From Georgenia soli (GTDB lineage Bacteria; Actinomycetota; Actinomycetes; Actinomycetales; Actinomycetaceae), in assembly GCF_002563695.1 (NCBI RefSeq), contig NZ_PDJI01000004.1, positions 930,001 through 994,000 on the forward strand: a stretch of DNA of 64,000 nt, written 5' to 3'. The notes beneath the pieces were generated by a model. The model ran no database searches. It had not been told where the DNA came from and saw nothing but the letters and a program-made list of their open reading frames with translations. Shown here piece after piece: positions 62,828 through 64,000 of the stretch. The stretch's first letter is position 1; the number at the start of each line of letters is the position of its first letter. The position numbers and the translations under genes were made by a program.

Positions 62828-63981
62828 GGCGTTTCCTCCGCCCCGAGGACGACGGCGTCGAACCGGGGCCGCACGGCGGCCCAGTCGCGGTTGTCGACGG
62901 CCCAGGCCTGCGCGGTCCGCGCGGCGTCGCCGGCGTGCGGCTCGGCCCCCGCGGCGATCACGCGGGCCGCAGCCTCGTCCGGTGTCGTGACGACCCAGTC
63001 CCTCGGGTAGAGCTCGGCGGGGCCTCCCCAGCCGGCGAGGTCCGGCCAGTCGCGGACCACGGGCAGCGCACCGCTCGCGACGCCCTGGAGGAGGGACACG
63101 TGCGCGGACTCCTGCAGGCTCGTGCTGAGGATGACACCGACCTCGCGCAGGGCGCCGGGCACGTCGTCCGTGTGACCACGGACCTCGACGGCCCCGCCGG
63201 CGGCGTCGATCCGTTCCTGCACGCGGGCGAAGTACTCGCGGGCCTCGGGCCACGGCTCCGACGGGGTGTCGGAGCCGATGAGCAGCAGCCGCCACCTCTC
63301 GTCACGGGCGCGCAGCCGGTCGAGCACGTCCAGGGCCCAGGCGGGGTCCTTGACCATGCGGTCCCAGCCGACGAGCGCGACGGTGCGTGCGGCGTCCGGC
63401 GTCTTCTCCCGGCGGCAGGCGGCGAGGTCCGCGCGGTTCGGGACCACCGCGAGACGGGTTCCCTCGACGGCGGGAGCCGTCCGCCGGACGACGTCACGGA
63501 AGGCCGGGGAGATGAAGACGGCGTCGTCGACGGCGGACCAGTCGGTGAGCATCGGCAGCGGTGTGAGCGCCTCGTAGCGGTGGACCCGCGCGACAATCCG
63601 GGCGTCCAGGCCCTCCAGCAGCGACACCCAGGCGAGGGCGCGGTGGCCCCACTCCACGAGGATCGTGTCCGCCCAGTCGAGCGTCTCTGCGACGCTTTCC
63701 GGCACGGGGAGCCGCTCCCCCGTGGTCCCCCGGCGGAGCCGGGCGCGCGTCAGCTCCTTGACGTCGAGCTGGTTCCCCAGCCCGCGGACGTCGTCCAGGT
63801 CCAGGGTGCGCACCTCGAGGCCGTCCGTGCCCCGGTAGTCGGCGACGATGTCGCGGACGAACGTGAAGTTGCCCGCGGCGACGACGAGCAGCCGGCGTGT
63901 CCGGGTGCGGGGCCGCCGCGCCCTGGGCGCGGGGCTGGCGCCGAGCCGGGCGAACGCCCGCGACGCGCGGAACGGCGCCAT
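62824..63981 (-). CDS. Glycosyltransferase (GT-B, GT4-like), possibly 5'-incomplete
   Basis: At least 385 aa: LLVVAAGNFTFVRDIVADYR, SVAETLDWADTILVEWGHRA, ARIVARVHRYEALTPLPMLT, TVALVGWDRMVKDPAWALDV, VRGHTDDVPGALREVGVILS and SLQESAHVSLLQGVASGALPVV at the donor site. Its stop overlaps the GTG of the ABC transporter by four bases. ATG 63981 has no ribosome site, and the frame stays open to the window edge (residues before it read AAPDDF), so the true start may lie beyond 64000. Confidence 0.82.
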   Translation of the reverse strand: MAPFRASRAFARLGASPAPRARRPRTRTRRLLVVAAGNFTFVRDIVADYRGTDGLEVRTLDLDDVRGLGNQLDVKELTRARLRRGTTGERLPVPESVAETLDWADTILVEWGHRALAWVSLLEGLDARIVARVHRYEALTPLPMLTDWSAVDDAVFISPAFRDVVRRTAPAVEGTRLAVVPNRADLAACRREKTPDAARTVALVGWDRMVKDPAWALDVLDRLRARDERWRLLLIGSDTPSEPWPEAREYFARVQERIDAAGGAVEVRGHTDDVPGALREVGVILSTSLQESAHVSLLQGVASGALPVVRDWPDLAGWGGPAELYPRDWVVTTPDEAAARVIAAGAEPHAGDAARTAQAWAVDNRDWAAVRPRFDAVVLGAEETP

Positions 63982-64000
63982 GAAGTCGTCCGGGGCGGCG

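Overview
The window is very GC-rich, densely coded DNA from an actinobacterium (Actinomycetota). The whiB2-type regulator, DUF3499, zincin-like and Trm112 genes lie in the order seen in mycobacteria and other Actinobacteria (Rv3258c, Rv3259 and whiB2 region). Many genes start with GTG, and several look leaderless: a TAnnnT box lies 6-8 nt before the start codon. Together with the many cell-wall-binding type 2 (CWB2) proteins, this suggests a Gram-positive member of the Micrococcales, perhaps near Georgenia or Cellulomonas. That placement is inference; no rRNA gene is present. I see no tRNA, rRNA, CRISPR array, transposase or prophage.

Layout. 1-3.0 kb: a glycine betaine/proline-type ABC importer operon (ATPase-CBS, permease, lipoprotein), closed by a strong hairpin. 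3.0-13.2 kb: a conserved housekeeping block with a CDF metal exporter, Trm112-like protein, DUF3499, zincin-like protein, DUF5719, a 1189-aa GT2/multi-membrane-segment protein, WhiB, an inositol-phosphatase/HisN-like enzyme and a TIGR03089 protein. 13.3-24.6 kb: a surface-protein island. Five secreted proteins each carry three CWB2 repeats, coupled to an NlpC/P60 peptidase, a CAP domain, a PPC-like/propeller-like ectodomain, nothing (CWB2 only) or a SpoIID domain. A GH25-like protein with FG-GAP repeats follows.

24.7-64 kb: a large cell-wall glycan locus. It holds a complete but dispersed dTDP-L-rhamnose pathway (rmlA, rmlD, rmlC, rmlB), UDP-glucose dehydrogenase, UDP-GlcNAc 2-epimerase and a UDP-ManNAc-type dehydrogenase. 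The precursors made would be dTDP-Rha, UDP-GlcA and UDP-ManNAcA. About fifteen glycosyltransferases, two polysaccharide exporters (a Wzm/Wzt pair and a PglK/MsbA-like half transporter), two DUF2142 (GT-C-like) membrane proteins, a DPM1/GtrB-like transferase and an LPG-synthase-type membrane protein complete it. Two more secreted proteins, a WD40/FG-GAP protein and a 1011-aa propeller-CWB2 protein, are embedded in it.

Working model (inference): the glycan locus makes a rhamnose- and uronate-containing secondary cell-wall polymer. The neighbouring triple-CWB2 proteins are wall enzymes and surface proteins held non-covalently by that polymer, as Clostridioides difficile CWB2 proteins are held by PSII. 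Parts of the glycan locus (about 25.6-27.8 and 33.6-43.6 kb) read as less GC-rich than the rest, as expected for an exchanged surface-polysaccharide region. Every intergenic gap is 300 bases or shorter; the larger ones are described with the neighbouring features.
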